From: Streptomyces dengpaensis
GTDB taxonomy: Bacteria > Actinomycetota > Actinomycetes > Streptomycetales > Streptomycetaceae
NCBI RefSeq assembly: GCF_002946835.1
Contig: NZ_CP026652.1
Coordinates: forward strand, 3,162,001 to 3,226,000
Reading direction: 5' to 3'
Length of the DNA stretch: 64,000 nt
The position numbers and the translations under genes were made by a program. Under the pieces are notes generated by a model. It was not told the DNA's origin and made no database searches. It saw only the letters and a list, made by a program, of their open reading frames with translations. Below, one piece after another: positions 24,649-32,809 of this stretch. How positions within the stretch are numbered: the first letter of the stretch is position 1; each line of letters opens with the position of its first letter.

Positions 24649-25539
24649 CTATGTGGTGCCTCGGGGCAGGGCGCGTACTGAGGAGACTGCCCGGGCGGCG
24701 GTGACCGGAAGCTCGTTCGACGACGGTGGTGGCGGAAGAGGCGCGGCGCAGAACCCGCAGCGGTCACCGATGAGTTCGAGACCGCACCAGTGGCACTCCT
24801 CGCGCCGGACGGAGGCGACGAGCTGGTAGAGCACGGAGACGTCGTACAGACCGGCGGCGAACTCGACGAGCCGCGACGTGCCCCACCAGTGGCCCGACTC
24901 CTCCGGGAGCGGGACGGTCGCGACGCCCTGCACCCGCCAGGCGGGGGCGAGCGTGGCGGTGACCCAGTCGGAGGGCGGCTGGCCCGCGGCCACGAGCATC
25001 CGGGTGCCGAACTCGGGCCCGGTCAGCCCCCCTTGACCGAGTCTGATGAGCTGCGGCCGCGGGTTGGCCAGTACGGCGAACTGGGCGCCCACCCAGGACT
25101 TGGCGTGGGACTTCAGGGACACCGGAATCCGGTCGAGCTTGGCGACAGAGCCGAGCAGGCCACCGGCGTAAATGTAGTGGGCGAGCAGGCGGGCGGAGGA
25201 CGCGAGCACGCCGGGGCTGAAGTCGCAGACCGAGAGCTGGCGCAACTGCTGGGCGAGCAGGGCGAGTCCGAGCGGCGGAAGGTCGATCCCGAGCAGGGCG
25301 ATGCGGTCGCTCTCCAGGACGGAGCGGACGGTGTGCAGCCGTCGCGTGACCGCACCGTCCACCGAGGACGGATAGAGCGCAATGACGTACCCGTGCTGCT
25401 CGATGAGCGCGTACATCCCGGTGAGGGAGTCTTCGAGGGTGTCGAGCGGCTGGACGACGGCGGGCGGGGTCTGCCGGTCGTGCGGTGGCAGCACCAGGTC
25501 GGGACTGGTGACGGCTATCGCGGTCGGCACGCTGCACAC
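24649..25539 (-). CDS. Conserved hypothetical protein with C-terminal zinc ribbon
   Basis: A 296-residue cytoplasmic protein. The C terminus holds two CxxC pairs (CHWCGLELIGDRCGFC) typical of a zinc ribbon, then a Pro-rich tail. The rest (LEDSLTGMYALIEQHGYVIA, LLGIDLPPLGLALLAQQL) has no domain I recognise. GTG starts at 25539 or 25530 are both possible. It is on the same strand as, and directly upstream of, the Tad operon, so it may belong to it; the 114-bp gap may carry a second promoter. Confidence 0.75.
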   Translation of the reverse strand: MCSVPTAIAVTSPDLVLPPHDRQTPPAVVQPLDTLEDSLTGMYALIEQHGYVIALYPSSVDGAVTRRLHTVRSVLESDRIALLGIDLPPLGLALLAQQLRQLSVCDFSPGVLASSARLLAHYIYAGGLLGSVAKLDRIPVSLKSHAKSWVGAQFAVLANPRPQLIRLGQGGLTGPEFGTRMLVAAGQPPSDWVTATLAPAWRVQGVATVPLPEESGHWWGTSRLVEFAAGLYDVSVLYQLVASVRREECHWCGLELIGDRCGFCAAPLPPPPSSNELPVTAARAVSSVRALPRGTT

Positions 25540-25919
25540 ACCCCGTTCACTGCGGCGGGGTGGTCAACCGCCGCCTCAGATCGCCCCTGTTGCGCCATGA
25601 ACCGTCACAGTCGGGCGTACGGATGACCGCAGACCGTCACTGTGGCGTCGTCTTGCATCAGCACCATATCCACGGCATGCCCCGCTCAACACCGAATCTC
25701 CGAGATCAACTCACCGAAGGTACGGGCGCGATCAACGGAGAGTGAGACGAGGGTGCAACAACTCGGCGGCCCCGCACGGGGGTTGGGGGATCCAGAGGTC
25801 TTGACAACCGGATTGGTCTGGACCAGCTTGGACGACCAGCGGTGGCCACCGTTGCACCTCTCCCCCACCTCTCCCCTTCCCCGGAGGCCCCAGTGGACCG
25901 CGTCACAGGTAGGACACGT
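25540..25919. other. Divergent control region of zinc-ribbon and chitinase genes
   Basis: 380 bp without a gene. It carries the chitinase promoter with a DasR-type palindrome (25814-25825) after TTGACA (25801-25806), and presumably the leftward promoter of the zinc-ribbon gene. GC content is lower in 25590-25700. Confidence 0.5.
25814..25825 (+). promoter_or_regulatory. DasR-responsive element (dre) candidate
   Basis: TGGTCTGGACCA, in the context ATTGGTCTGGACCAGCT, differs from the palindromic chitinase/DasR element TGGTCTAGACCA at one centre base. It starts 7 bp after a perfect -35 hexamer TTGACA, so bound DasR would block RNA polymerase. Release by glucosamine-6-phosphate, as known for DasR, would induce the chitinase. 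Confidence 0.7.
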
Positions 25920-27629
25920 ATGCCCAGACGGAGATGGACGGGCTTGCCCGGACGGCGATGGGCGGGAGTCCTCGCCGCCGCCGTCACCGCGTCCGTCCTC
26001 TCCCTCACCGGCCTGGCCGGCCAGGCCCAGGCGGCCGACGTCAACAACGCCAAGAACGCCGGCTACGAGTCGGGCCTGAGCAACTGGACGTGTTCCGCGA
26101 ACAGCGGTACGACCGTCTCCTCGCCGGTGCACGGCGGCTCGGCCGCGCTGAAGGCCACGCCCGCCGGGCAGGACAACGCCAGGTGCACCCAGACCGTGGC
26201 GGTCAGGCCCAACTCCACCTACACGCTGAGCGCCTGGGTGCAGGGCGGCTACACCTTCCTCGGCGTGACCGGCACGGGGACGACGGACGTGTCGACGTGG
26301 ACGCCGGACTCGACGAGCTGGAAGCAGCTGTCGACGACCTTCACCACCGGCGCCTCGACGACCTCGGTGACGGTGTACACGCACGGCTGGTACGGGCAGG
26401 CCGCGTACTACGCGGACGACCTGTCGGTGTACGGCCCCGACGGCGGCGGTGGCGGCGACCCCGACCCCGTGGTCCCCGCGACCCCAGCCGGTCTGGCGGT
26501 CTCCTCCACGACCTCGTCGTCCGTCTCCCTCGCCTGGAACCCGGTGCCGGGCGCGACCGGCTACAACGTCTACCGGGCCGGTACGAAGGTCCAGTCGGTG
26601 TCCGGGACATCGGCGACGGACTCCGGACTCGCCGCCTCGACGTCGTACTCCTTCCAGGTCACGGCGACGAACGCGGCCGGTGAGTCCGCGAAGTCGACGG
26701 CGGTCACGGGGACGACGAAGGCCTCCGGCGGCGGTGGCGGCGACCTGCCGAAGCACGCCGTCACGGGGTACTGGCAGAACTTCAACAACGGCGCGCGGGT
26801 CCAGAAGATCTCCGACGTGCAGGCGCAGTACGACATCATCGCCGTCGCCTTCGCGGACGCGACGGGCACACCCGGCGCGGTCGACTTCCACCTCGACTCG
26901 GCCGGGCTCGGCGGCTACACCGTCGACCAGTTCAAGGCGGACGTCGCCGCCAAGCAGGCCGCGGGCAAGAAGGTCATCATCTCCATCGGCGGCCAGAACG
27001 GCACGGTGTCGGTGAACGACTCGGCATCCGCGACGAACTTCGCGAACTCGGTCTACGCGCTGATGCAGACGTACGGCTTCGACGGCGTCGACATCGACCT
27101 GGAGAACGGCCTCAACGCCACGTACATGACGCAGGCGCTGCGATCCCTGTCCTCGAAGGCGGGCCCGTCCCTCGTCATCACGATGGCCCCGCAGACGATC
27201 GACATGCAGTCGACGTCCAACTCGTACTTCCAGACGGCGCTGAACATCAAGGACATCCTGACCGTCGTCAACATGCAGTACTACAACAGCGGTTCGATGC
27301 TCGGCTGCGACGGCAAGGTGTACAGCCAGGGGTCCGTGGACTTCCTGACGGCGCTGGCCTGCATCCAGCTCGAGGGCGGCCTCTCCCCGTCCCAGGTGGG
27401 CCTGGGGCTGCCTGCATCACCCAGCGGTGCGGGCAGCGGGTACGTCTCACCTTCCATCGTGAACAACGCCCTGGACTGCCTGGCCAAGGGCACCAACTGC
27501 GGCTCCTTCAAGCCGTCCAGGACCTACCCCGACCTGCGCGGCGCGATGACCTGGTCGACAAACTGGGACGCGTCGGCGGGCAACGCCTGGTCGAACGCGG
27601 TGGGGCCACACGTGCACGCGCTGCCGTAG
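25920..27629 (+). CDS. Secreted GH18 chitinase with carbohydrate-binding and FnIII domains
   Basis: About 569 residues. A signal peptide ends near GLAGQAQA. It is followed by a carbohydrate-binding module (NAGYESGLSNWTCSANSG, WYGQAAYYADDLSVYG), a Gly/Pro linker, an FnIII domain (TPAGLAVSSTTSSSVSLAWN) and a GH18 barrel. The catalytic motif is FDGVDIDLENG with the DxxDxDxE acid Glu; KKVIISIGGQNG and the final GAMTWSTNWD are subfamily B features. It hydrolyses chitin outside the cell. ATG 25920 follows AGGTAGGA; GTG 25893 after GGAGG is an equal candidate. The promoter carries a DasR-type site. Confidence 0.94.
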   Translation: MPRRRWTGLPGRRWAGVLAAAVTASVLSLTGLAGQAQAADVNNAKNAGYESGLSNWTCSANSGTTVSSPVHGGSAALKATPAGQDNARCTQTVAVRPNSTYTLSAWVQGGYTFLGVTGTGTTDVSTWTPDSTSWKQLSTTFTTGASTTSVTVYTHGWYGQAAYYADDLSVYGPDGGGGGDPDPVVPATPAGLAVSSTTSSSVSLAWNPVPGATGYNVYRAGTKVQSVSGTSATDSGLAASTSYSFQVTATNAAGESAKSTAVTGTTKASGGGGGDLPKHAVTGYWQNFNNGARVQKISDVQAQYDIIAVAFADATGTPGAVDFHLDSAGLGGYTVDQFKADVAAKQAAGKKVIISIGGQNGTVSVNDSASATNFANSVYALMQTYGFDGVDIDLENGLNATYMTQALRSLSSKAGPSLVITMAPQTIDMQSTSNSYFQTALNIKDILTVVNMQYYNSGSMLGCDGKVYSQGSVDFLTALACIQLEGGLSPSQVGLGLPASPSGAGSGYVSPSIVNNALDCLAKGTNCGSFKPSRTYPDLRGAMTWSTNWDASAGNAWSNAVGPHVHALP

Positions 27630-27646
27630 GGCTCGATTCATGATCT

Positions 27647-27685
27647 CGGCGCCACACCGGACCCCTGGGCTCCGGTGTGGCGCCG
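27647..27685 (+). terminator. Chitinase terminator, 15-bp perfect stem
   Basis: The inverted repeat CGGCGCCACACCGGA / TCCGGTGTGGCGCCG has a 9-base loop and starts 17 bases after the chitinase stop. It lies between convergent genes and probably works both ways. Confidence 0.85.
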
Positions 27686-27687
27686 CG

Positions 27688-28227
27688 TCAGCCCATGGGG
27701 CGGTAGTAGCTCAGTACCTGGGCGAGTTGGGTGAACCACTCGTGGAGGCGGTCCTTGCGCTTGGCGTCGACGGTGCACTCGTAGACGCGGCCGTCGGCGT
27801 GGACGACGGTCATGATGAGGGCCTTGCCGGTGGTGTTCGGGCGGTAGTGGACGCTGCGTATCTGGGGCCAGGAGAAGTCGATGGACAGGCCGTGGTCCTC
27901 GAAGGAGACGCCGGTGGCGTCCACGACGACGGAGTTGTGGCGGTCGACCACCAGGAACTCCGGGGCAACGGGGGCCGGTTGTGCCGGGTATGCGGGCTGA
28001 GCCGGGTATGCGGGCTGAGCCGGGTACGGGGTCGCGTACGGCTGCTGGGGTGCGGGCGGTGCGTACGGCTGCTGGGGCGCGGGCGCTGCGTACGGCTGCT
28101 GGGGCGCGGGCGCTGCGTACGGCTGCTGGGGCGCGGGCGCTGCGTGCGGCTGCTGGGGAGTGGGAGCGTACGGCTGTGGAGGTGGGCCGAAGCCCTGCGG
28201 GGGCGGGGTGTGCGGTGGCTGGTGCAT
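27688..28227 (-). CDS. Hypothetical protein: Pro/Gln-rich repeats plus PH-like domain
   Basis: 179 residues. The first 85 are low-complexity: five near-identical nonapeptides APAPQQPYA and three PAQPAY hexapeptides. The C-terminal 95 residues form a compact domain (FLVVDRHNSVVVDATGVSFE, FSWPQIRSVHY, VYECTVDAKRKDRLHEWFTQ) resembling bacterial PH-like folds. The same pattern recurs in the gene at 32091-32762. No signal peptide or membrane segment is present, so it is probably cytoplasmic. Function unknown. ATG 28227 was chosen because upstream codons overlap a gene remnant on the other strand. Confidence 0.72.
   Translation of the reverse strand: MHQPPHTPPPQGFGPPPQPYAPTPQQPHAAPAPQQPYAAPAPQQPYAAPAPQQPYAPPAPQQPYATPYPAQPAYPAQPAYPAQPAPVAPEFLVVDRHNSVVVDATGVSFEDHGLSIDFSWPQIRSVHYRPNTTGKALIMTVVHADGRVYECTVDAKRKDRLHEWFTQLAQVLSYYRPMG
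28034..28168. repeat. Five 27-bp tandem repeats inside a coding region
   Basis: The unit starting GCGTACGGCTGCTGGGGCG recurs with exact 27-bp period at 28034, 28061, 28088, 28115 and 28142, encoding the nonapeptide repeats. Three 18-bp repeats (GCCGGGTATGCGGGCTGA) precede it near 27980-28030. Such arrays are prone to copy-number change. Confidence 0.85.
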
Positions 28228-28241
28228 GATCGAACCGTAGT

Positions 28242-28493
28242 CAGTCCGGCCCGGACGACGAGACCCTGCCCGACGGCACCAAGGTCGCCACACAGAAGCG
28301 GCCCGGCGAGAAGGGCGGCGCGGGAGTCGTGATGTGGACCGTCGACACCATCAGGACCGACGGCATGCGGGTGGTCGTCAGCGGGTTCAACACCGGCAGT
28401 CAGAACTCGGCGGCGACCCGTGACACCCCCGCGCTGACCGTGGAGGAGCTGAGGACGATCGCCCTCAGCCCGAAGTGGCTGAAGCTTCTGTGA
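28242..28493 (+). pseudogene. 5'-truncated remnant of a conserved (lipo)protein gene
   Basis: Plus-strand codons from 28242 to the stop at 28491 keep strong Streptomyces coding bias and read DETLPDGTKVATQKRPGEKG, VVMWTVDTIRTDGMRVVVS, ALTVEELRTIALSPKW. This is the C terminus of a longer Streptomyces protein as I recall it. The frame is closed upstream at 28227 with no start codon or signal sequence, so roughly the N-terminal part is missing. The break coincides with the start of the divergent gene at 28227. ATG 28329 could still give about 54 residues. Confidence 0.65.
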
Positions 28494-28631
28494 GCGACTG
28501 CGGCGAGGGCTGAGAGATGGTCGGGGCATGTGGGGGCGCCGCAGCACGGGTCGGCGTCACGCCAGGAAGTCAACGCAGCGCCGCGGTCGCTGCGTCGGCC
28601 CCAGTGCGCCCCGCCCGTACGGCGCGTGTGA

Positions 28632-28955
28632 TCAGCGCAGCGTGGCCTTGTCGGCCGTGCCGTAGCCGAGCGGGTTGAGGAAGCGGATCTCGGGCTCGGC
28701 GGCGAGCAGTTCTCCCACCCGGCCCATGGCTTCGGCGAGGTAGGGGGCCTGGCTGTGCTCGTCGACGGCCTGCTGCGAGGCCCACCTCTCGACGAGAACC
28801 ATGGTGAGCGGATCGGCGGCGTCCTCATGTGCGGCGAACGTGAGGCAGCCCGCGTCCTCGTGGGTTCGCGCGACCAACGACTCGATGACCTTCCGGGCTT
28901 CGTCCGCCCGGTCCTCGCGCAGGCGAAGGGTACTGATCACAACCACAGATTCCAT
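28632..28955 (-). CDS. Antibiotic biosynthesis monooxygenase (ABM)-domain protein
   Basis: 107 residues of ferredoxin-like ABM fold: VVVISTLRLREDRADEARKV, THEDAGCLTFAAHEDAAD, MVLVERWASQQAVDEHSQAP. Small ABM proteins oxidise quinol-like substrates or bind heme; the substrate is unknown. The start ATG 28955 is fixed by AAGGAGC; 20 upstream in-frame codons are not needed. Two CACCTGGTG sites lie about 90-120 bp upstream. Confidence 0.87.
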   Translation of the reverse strand: MESVVVISTLRLREDRADEARKVIESLVARTHEDAGCLTFAAHEDAADPLTMVLVERWASQQAVDEHSQAPYLAEAMGRVGELLAAEPEIRFLNPLGYGTADKATLR

Positions 28956-29040
28956 TGCTGATGCTCCTTGGTACGCGCGCCGGCAGGCCCGGCGCGCTGC
29001 CACTGAAGCACGCAACCAGCTAGGGCGGAAGATCCGTTAT

Positions 29041-29073
29041 CACCTGGTGAAAACCGCCCGGAATCACCTGGTG
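29041..29073. promoter_or_regulatory. Paired CACCTGGTG operator candidate
   Basis: The 9-bp palindrome CACCTGGTG occurs at 29041-29049 and 29065-29073, 24 bp apart, each followed by a similar tail ending in CGCCCG. It sits between the Nramp-like gene end and the ABM gene start, so it most likely regulates the ABM gene. Confidence 0.45.
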
Positions 29074-29093
29074 GGAATCGCCCGACCGGCTTG

Positions 29094-30404
29094 TCAGAAG
29101 AACTCCGACCACGGCTGGTCCCAGATCTGTTTCACGCACAGGATCAGGAAGAGGAGTCCGGCGACGGCCAGCATGACGTTGCTCAGCACGCCGTTGCGCC
29201 ATTCTCTCGGCGTACGGGAGGAGTTGAGCAGCCAGATCAGCGTGCCCGCCAGGAAGGGGAGGAAGGCCGCGCCCAGGACGCCGTACAGGATGATCAGGCG
29301 GAAGGGCTGGCCCTGGAAGAGCAGGACAATGGGCGGGAAGGTCAGCCACAGGAGATACGCACGGAACGGCCACGACTTCTCCCGCTCGCCGGAGGCGACT
29401 TCCTCGCCCGTCGTCGCCGCGCGCTTGCGGTAGCGCTCCACGAAGTCCGCGAACATCAGGCTGACGCCGTGCCAGACGCCGATCAGTGACGTGAAGGACG
29501 TCGCGAAGAAGCCGATGAGGAAGAACTTGGCGGTCGCCGTGCCGTACTCCGCCTCCAGGATGTCGCCTAGCTGGATCAGGCCCTTGTCGCCGCTCGCGAT
29601 GGCCACGTTGGCGGAGTGCAGCAGCTCCGCGCCGACGAAGAGCATGGAGACCACGAAGATGCCCGTCGTGGCGTACGCGACCCGGTTGTCGAACCGCATC
29701 ACCTTCATCCAGCTCGTGTTCGTCCAGCCCTTCGCGTTGACCCAATAGCCGTACGCGGCGAGGGTGATGGTGCCGCCGACGCCGCCGATCAGGCCGAGGG
29801 TGTTGAGGATCGAGTCCTTCTCGTCAGGGAGGACGGGGAGCAGGCCGGCGAAGGCGTCGCCGAGGTTCGGGGTGACGCGGATCGCCAGGTAGACGGTGAC
29901 CACGAACATCACGCCCACCAGCACGGTCATGACCTTCTCGAAGACCGCGTACTTGTTGAACCAGACGAAGACCAGGCCCACGAGCCCGCACGCGATGCCC
30001 CACCACTTCAGGTCCATCACGTCGGGGAACAGCGCCTGCAGCGGCAGCGCGCTCGACGACATCGCCGCCGCGCCGTAGACGAAGCCCCAGACGACCGCGT
30101 AGACGACGAAGAAGTACGTCGTCCAACGGCCGAGGCTCGCCCAGCCGTCGAAGAGGGTGCGGCCGGTGGACAGATGCCAGCGGCCCGCCGCCTCGGCCAG
30201 CGAGATCTTGACCAGACAGCCGATGACGGCCGCCCAGAGCAGGGTGTAGCCGAAATTGCTGCCCGCGATGAGCGTCGCGACGAGGTCTCCCGCGCCGACA
30301 CCGGTCGCCGCGACGACGATGCCGGGGCCGATGTACTTCCAACTGGACTTGCGGGGGCGGGAGATGTCCTCCCCTGGCGCTGACTTCCCAGTGATCTCCG
30401 TCAT
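29094..30404 (-). CDS. Nramp-related transporter lacking canonical metal motif
   Basis: A 436-residue protein with about 11 membrane segments that follows the Nramp layout. Segment 1 reads GPGIVVAATGVGAGDLVATL where canonical members have DPGN, and segment 6 (LGLIGGVGGTITLAAYGYWV) lacks the MPH motif. The usual metal ligands are therefore missing, so Mn2+/Fe2+ transport should not be assumed. ATG 30404 (MTEITGKSAPG) has no obvious ribosome binding site; upstream in-frame codons lack coding character. Its promoter region carries 12-bp direct repeats. Confidence 0.85.
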   Translation of the reverse strand: MTEITGKSAPGEDISRPRKSSWKYIGPGIVVAATGVGAGDLVATLIAGSNFGYTLLWAAVIGCLVKISLAEAAGRWHLSTGRTLFDGWASLGRWTTYFFVVYAVVWGFVYGAAAMSSSALPLQALFPDVMDLKWWGIACGLVGLVFVWFNKYAVFEKVMTVLVGVMFVVTVYLAIRVTPNLGDAFAGLLPVLPDEKDSILNTLGLIGGVGGTITLAAYGYWVNAKGWTNTSWMKVMRFDNRVAYATTGIFVVSMLFVGAELLHSANVAIASGDKGLIQLGDILEAEYGTATAKFFLIGFFATSFTSLIGVWHGVSLMFADFVERYRKRAATTGEEVASGEREKSWPFRAYLLWLTFPPIVLLFQGQPFRLIILYGVLGAAFLPFLAGTLIWLLNSSRTPREWRNGVLSNVMLAVAGLLFLILCVKQIWDQPWSEFF

Positions 30405-30710
30405 GGCAATCAAGGAAGCGTAAAGGGCACGGCGGCACAAGGGGGCGTACCGCGAAGGAATGGCGTGAGAAATCGGCCGGTGGCAGGCGACCGGCGGGAG
30501 GTCGGTGATCGGCCGCCGGCCGGCCGGTGATCGGCCGGTTTCCGCCATCAACCCCTCCACTGCCTTGACCTGGTCATGCCACACGCCCACCATGAGCGCC
30601 ACATCCGCACCCCGTACGTCGCAGAGAAGCACCCCCCAGCTCCACTCCCCACATCCGGAGACCCCGGAGATCCCGGAACTCCGGAACCCCTGGAGAAACA
30701 AGGAGATTTC
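30405..30710. other. Divergent promoter region with 22-bp-spaced direct repeats
   Basis: 306 bp between the Nramp-like and carboxypeptidase genes. GGTGATCGGCCG occurs at 30504-30515 and 30526-30537, exactly 22 bp apart, inside a CGGCC-rich run (30470-30545). The right half contains the carboxypeptidase leader. Confidence 0.5.
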
Positions 30711-32066
30711 ATGCGACTTCGCATACGCGGCTCAGGCGCCCGAGGCGGCAGACGCACCGCCGCCCTGGCCGCCCTGGCGGCCTTCGCGCTCGCGGCTCCC
30801 CTCGCCGCCACGGCGACCGACGCCACCGCGACCAGCGGCAAGCGCCCGGCGGCCTCGGCGGACGACATCCGCCAGTACGAGGTCCACATGCACTCGACCG
30901 TCAAGGACCGTACGGCGCTCCAGCAGGCGGGCGTGAGCGTTGACGAGGCCGACGACCACGGCGTCGTGATCTCGGGCCGCGCCGCCCAGATCGAGAAGCT
31001 GCGCGAACTCGGCTACGACGTCACCCCGTTGGGCGCGGTGCCCGACCCTTCGGCAGGCGAGGACGACGTACGGCTCCTCGACTTCCCGTCGGCCGACTCG
31101 AGGTACCACAACTACACGGAGATGACGAACGAGATCAGCTCCGTCATCTCGGCCCACCCGGGCCTCGTGAGCCAGCGTGTCATCGGCACCTCGTACCAGG
31201 GCCGGAACATCGTGGCCCTCAAGGTCAGCGACAACGTCGCCACGGACGAGTCCGAGCCGGAGGTGCTGTTCACCCACCACCAGCACGCCCGCGAGCACCT
31301 CACCGTCGAGATGGCGCTCTACCTGCTGCGCGAGCTGACCTCCGACTACGGCACCGACTCCCGGGTCACCAGCATGGTGAACAACCGCGAGATCTGGATC
31401 GTCCCGGACGTCAACCCGGACGGCGGCGAGTACGACATCGCGACCGGCTCCTACCGCTCGTGGCGCAAGAACCGTCAGCCCAACAGCGGTTCGTCGTTCG
31501 TGGGCACCGACCTCAACCGCAACTGGAACTACCGCTGGGGCTGCTGCGGCGGTTCGTCCGGCTCGACGTCCTCGGAGACGTACCGCGGTCCGGCGGCCGA
31601 GTCGGCGCCCGAGGTGAAGGTCGTCGCCGACTTCGTGCGCAGCCGGGTCGTCGGCGGGACGCAGCAGATCAAGGCGGGCATCGACTTCCACACATACAGC
31701 GAACTGGTGTTGTGGCCCTTCGGGTACACCACCGCCGACACGACGACCGGGATGACGGCCGACGACCGCAACGCGTTCGCCACCGTCGGCGGGAAGATGG
31801 CCGCGAGCAACGGCTACACGGCCGAGCAGTCCAGCGACCTGTACATCACCGACGGGTCGATCGACGACTGGCTGTGGGGCAACCAGAAGATCTTCGGGTA
31901 CACCTTCGAGATGTACCCGAGGTCCAGCTCCGGCGGCGGCTTCTACCCGCCCGACGAGGTCATCGAGCGGGAGACGTCACGCAACCGGGACGCGGTGCTG
32001 CAACTGCTGGAGAACGCGGACTGTATGTACCGGTCCATCGGCAAGGAGGCGCAGTACTGCGGCTGA
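30711..32066 (+). CDS. Secreted M14-family zinc carboxypeptidase
   Basis: 451 residues with a signal peptide ([17 protein letters not shown]), a propeptide of about 90 residues and an M14 catalytic domain. Zinc ligands are in [20 protein letters not shown] (HxxE) and [16 protein letters not shown] (His); substrate residues are in [12 protein letters not shown], and the catalytic Glu is in YTFEMYPR. It trims C-terminal residues from peptides outside the cell. Paired cysteines suit secretion. ATG 30711 follows AAGGAGA. It ends at a bidirectional hairpin. Confidence 0.94.
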   Translation: MRLRIRGSGARGGRRTAALAALAAFALAAPLAATATDATATSGKRPAASADDIRQYEVHMHSTVKDRTALQQAGVSVDEADDHGVVISGRAAQIEKLRELGYDVTPLGAVPDPSAGEDDVRLLDFPSADSRYHNYTEMTNEISSVISAHPGLVSQRVIGTSYQGRNIVALKVSDNVATDESEPEVLFTHHQHAREHLTVEMALYLLRELTSDYGTDSRVTSMVNNREIWIVPDVNPDGGEYDIATGSYRSWRKNRQPNSGSSFVGTDLNRNWNYRWGCCGGSSGSTSSETYRGPAAESAPEVKVVADFVRSRVVGGTQQIKAGIDFHTYSELVLWPFGYTTADTTTGMTADDRNAFATVGGKMAASNGYTAEQSSDLYITDGSIDDWLWGNQKIFGYTFEMYPRSSSGGGFYPPDEVIERETSRNRDAVLQLLENADCMYRSIGKEAQYCG

Positions 32067-32081
32067 TGCCGCCGAGCCCGC

Positions 32082-32115
32082 CCTGGACGCCTACTCCTGG
32101 AAGTAGGCGTCCAGG
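32082..32115. terminator. Bidirectional terminator between convergent genes
   Basis: A perfect 12-bp inverted repeat CCTGGACGCCTA / TAGGCGTCCAGG with a 10-base loop lies 15 bases after the carboxypeptidase stop. Its right arm overlaps the last codons of the opposing gene. Confidence 0.75.
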
Positions 32116-32762
32116 ACCTCGTCCAGCCGCGTCTCCCACTCCTTGAAGCGCGCCCGGGCCGTCGCCTCGATCTCGATCGGGTACCAGCGGTGGTCCGGCG
32201 TGTGCACCGTGACCGTGAACCGCTTGCCGAAGCGGGGCGACTCCGTCTCCACGGCCCCGATCTCGTCCCAGCGGAACTCCGCCTCCTGGTCGTCCAGTCG
32301 CAGATGTACGCCGCTGTGGTCGGCCTTGATCGAGGCGCGCCGGTCGGAGGCCTCGAAGACGGGACCGTCGGGGTCGGGGTCGGCGTCGGGCTCGGGGTCT
32401 GCCCCGGCCTCGGGCTCGGGCTCGGGCTCGGGCTCGGCCTCGGGCTCGGCCTCGGGCTCGGCCTCGGGCTCGGGCTCGGCCTCGGCGTCAGACTCGGCTT
32501 CGGCCTCGAACTCGGCCTCGGCTTCGGTGTCTTCGAGAGCCTCGCCCTCGGAGACCGTTTCCTCCGTCGTGGCCTCCTCGGCCTTCTCGGCCTCCTCGAC
32601 GACCTCGTCCTTCGGCTCCGCGTCCTTCGGCACGGCGGGCACGGGTGACGTAAGCCCGGGGATGTGCGCCGGGTTCACGGCGGCGGCGTCCAGGGGCTGG
32701 CTCTTCGAACCTATGCGCTGCTCCACAGCGGGCAGTATGGTCGAGGATCCTGTGGCGGACAC
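32091..32762 (-). CDS. Hypothetical protein: Glu/Ala/Pro-rich region plus PH-like domain
   Basis: 223 residues. Residues about 45-135 are very acidic and repetitive (EPEPEAEPEAEPEAEPE), probably disordered. The C-terminal 85 residues (RRASIKADHSGVHLRLDDQE, EFRWDEIGAVETES, EWETRLDEVLDAYF) are a PH-like domain of the same pattern as the protein at 27688-28227: a beta-rich stretch, a WxEI/WPQI-like turn and a final amphipathic helix. No signal or membrane segment is present. Function unknown. GTG start at 32762. Confidence 0.75.
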   Translation of the reverse strand: MSATGSSTILPAVEQRIGSKSQPLDAAAVNPAHIPGLTSPVPAVPKDAEPKDEVVEEAEKAEEATTEETVSEGEALEDTEAEAEFEAEAESDAEAEPEPEAEPEAEPEAEPEPEPEPEAGADPEPDADPDPDGPVFEASDRRASIKADHSGVHLRLDDQEAEFRWDEIGAVETESPRFGKRFTVTVHTPDHRWYPIEIEATARARFKEWETRLDEVLDAYFQE

Positions 32763-32809
32763 AGCCAGCCCCTACTTAGCTGCACGGCTGTTATACGAAC
32801 CACGAACAA

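Noticed and set aside
28034..28168. CRISPR-like array
   Set aside because: The 27-bp units abut without spacers and encode an in-frame nonapeptide repeat.
29094..30404. Naming the Nramp-like gene mntH
   Set aside because: The DPGN and MPH metal-binding motifs are absent.
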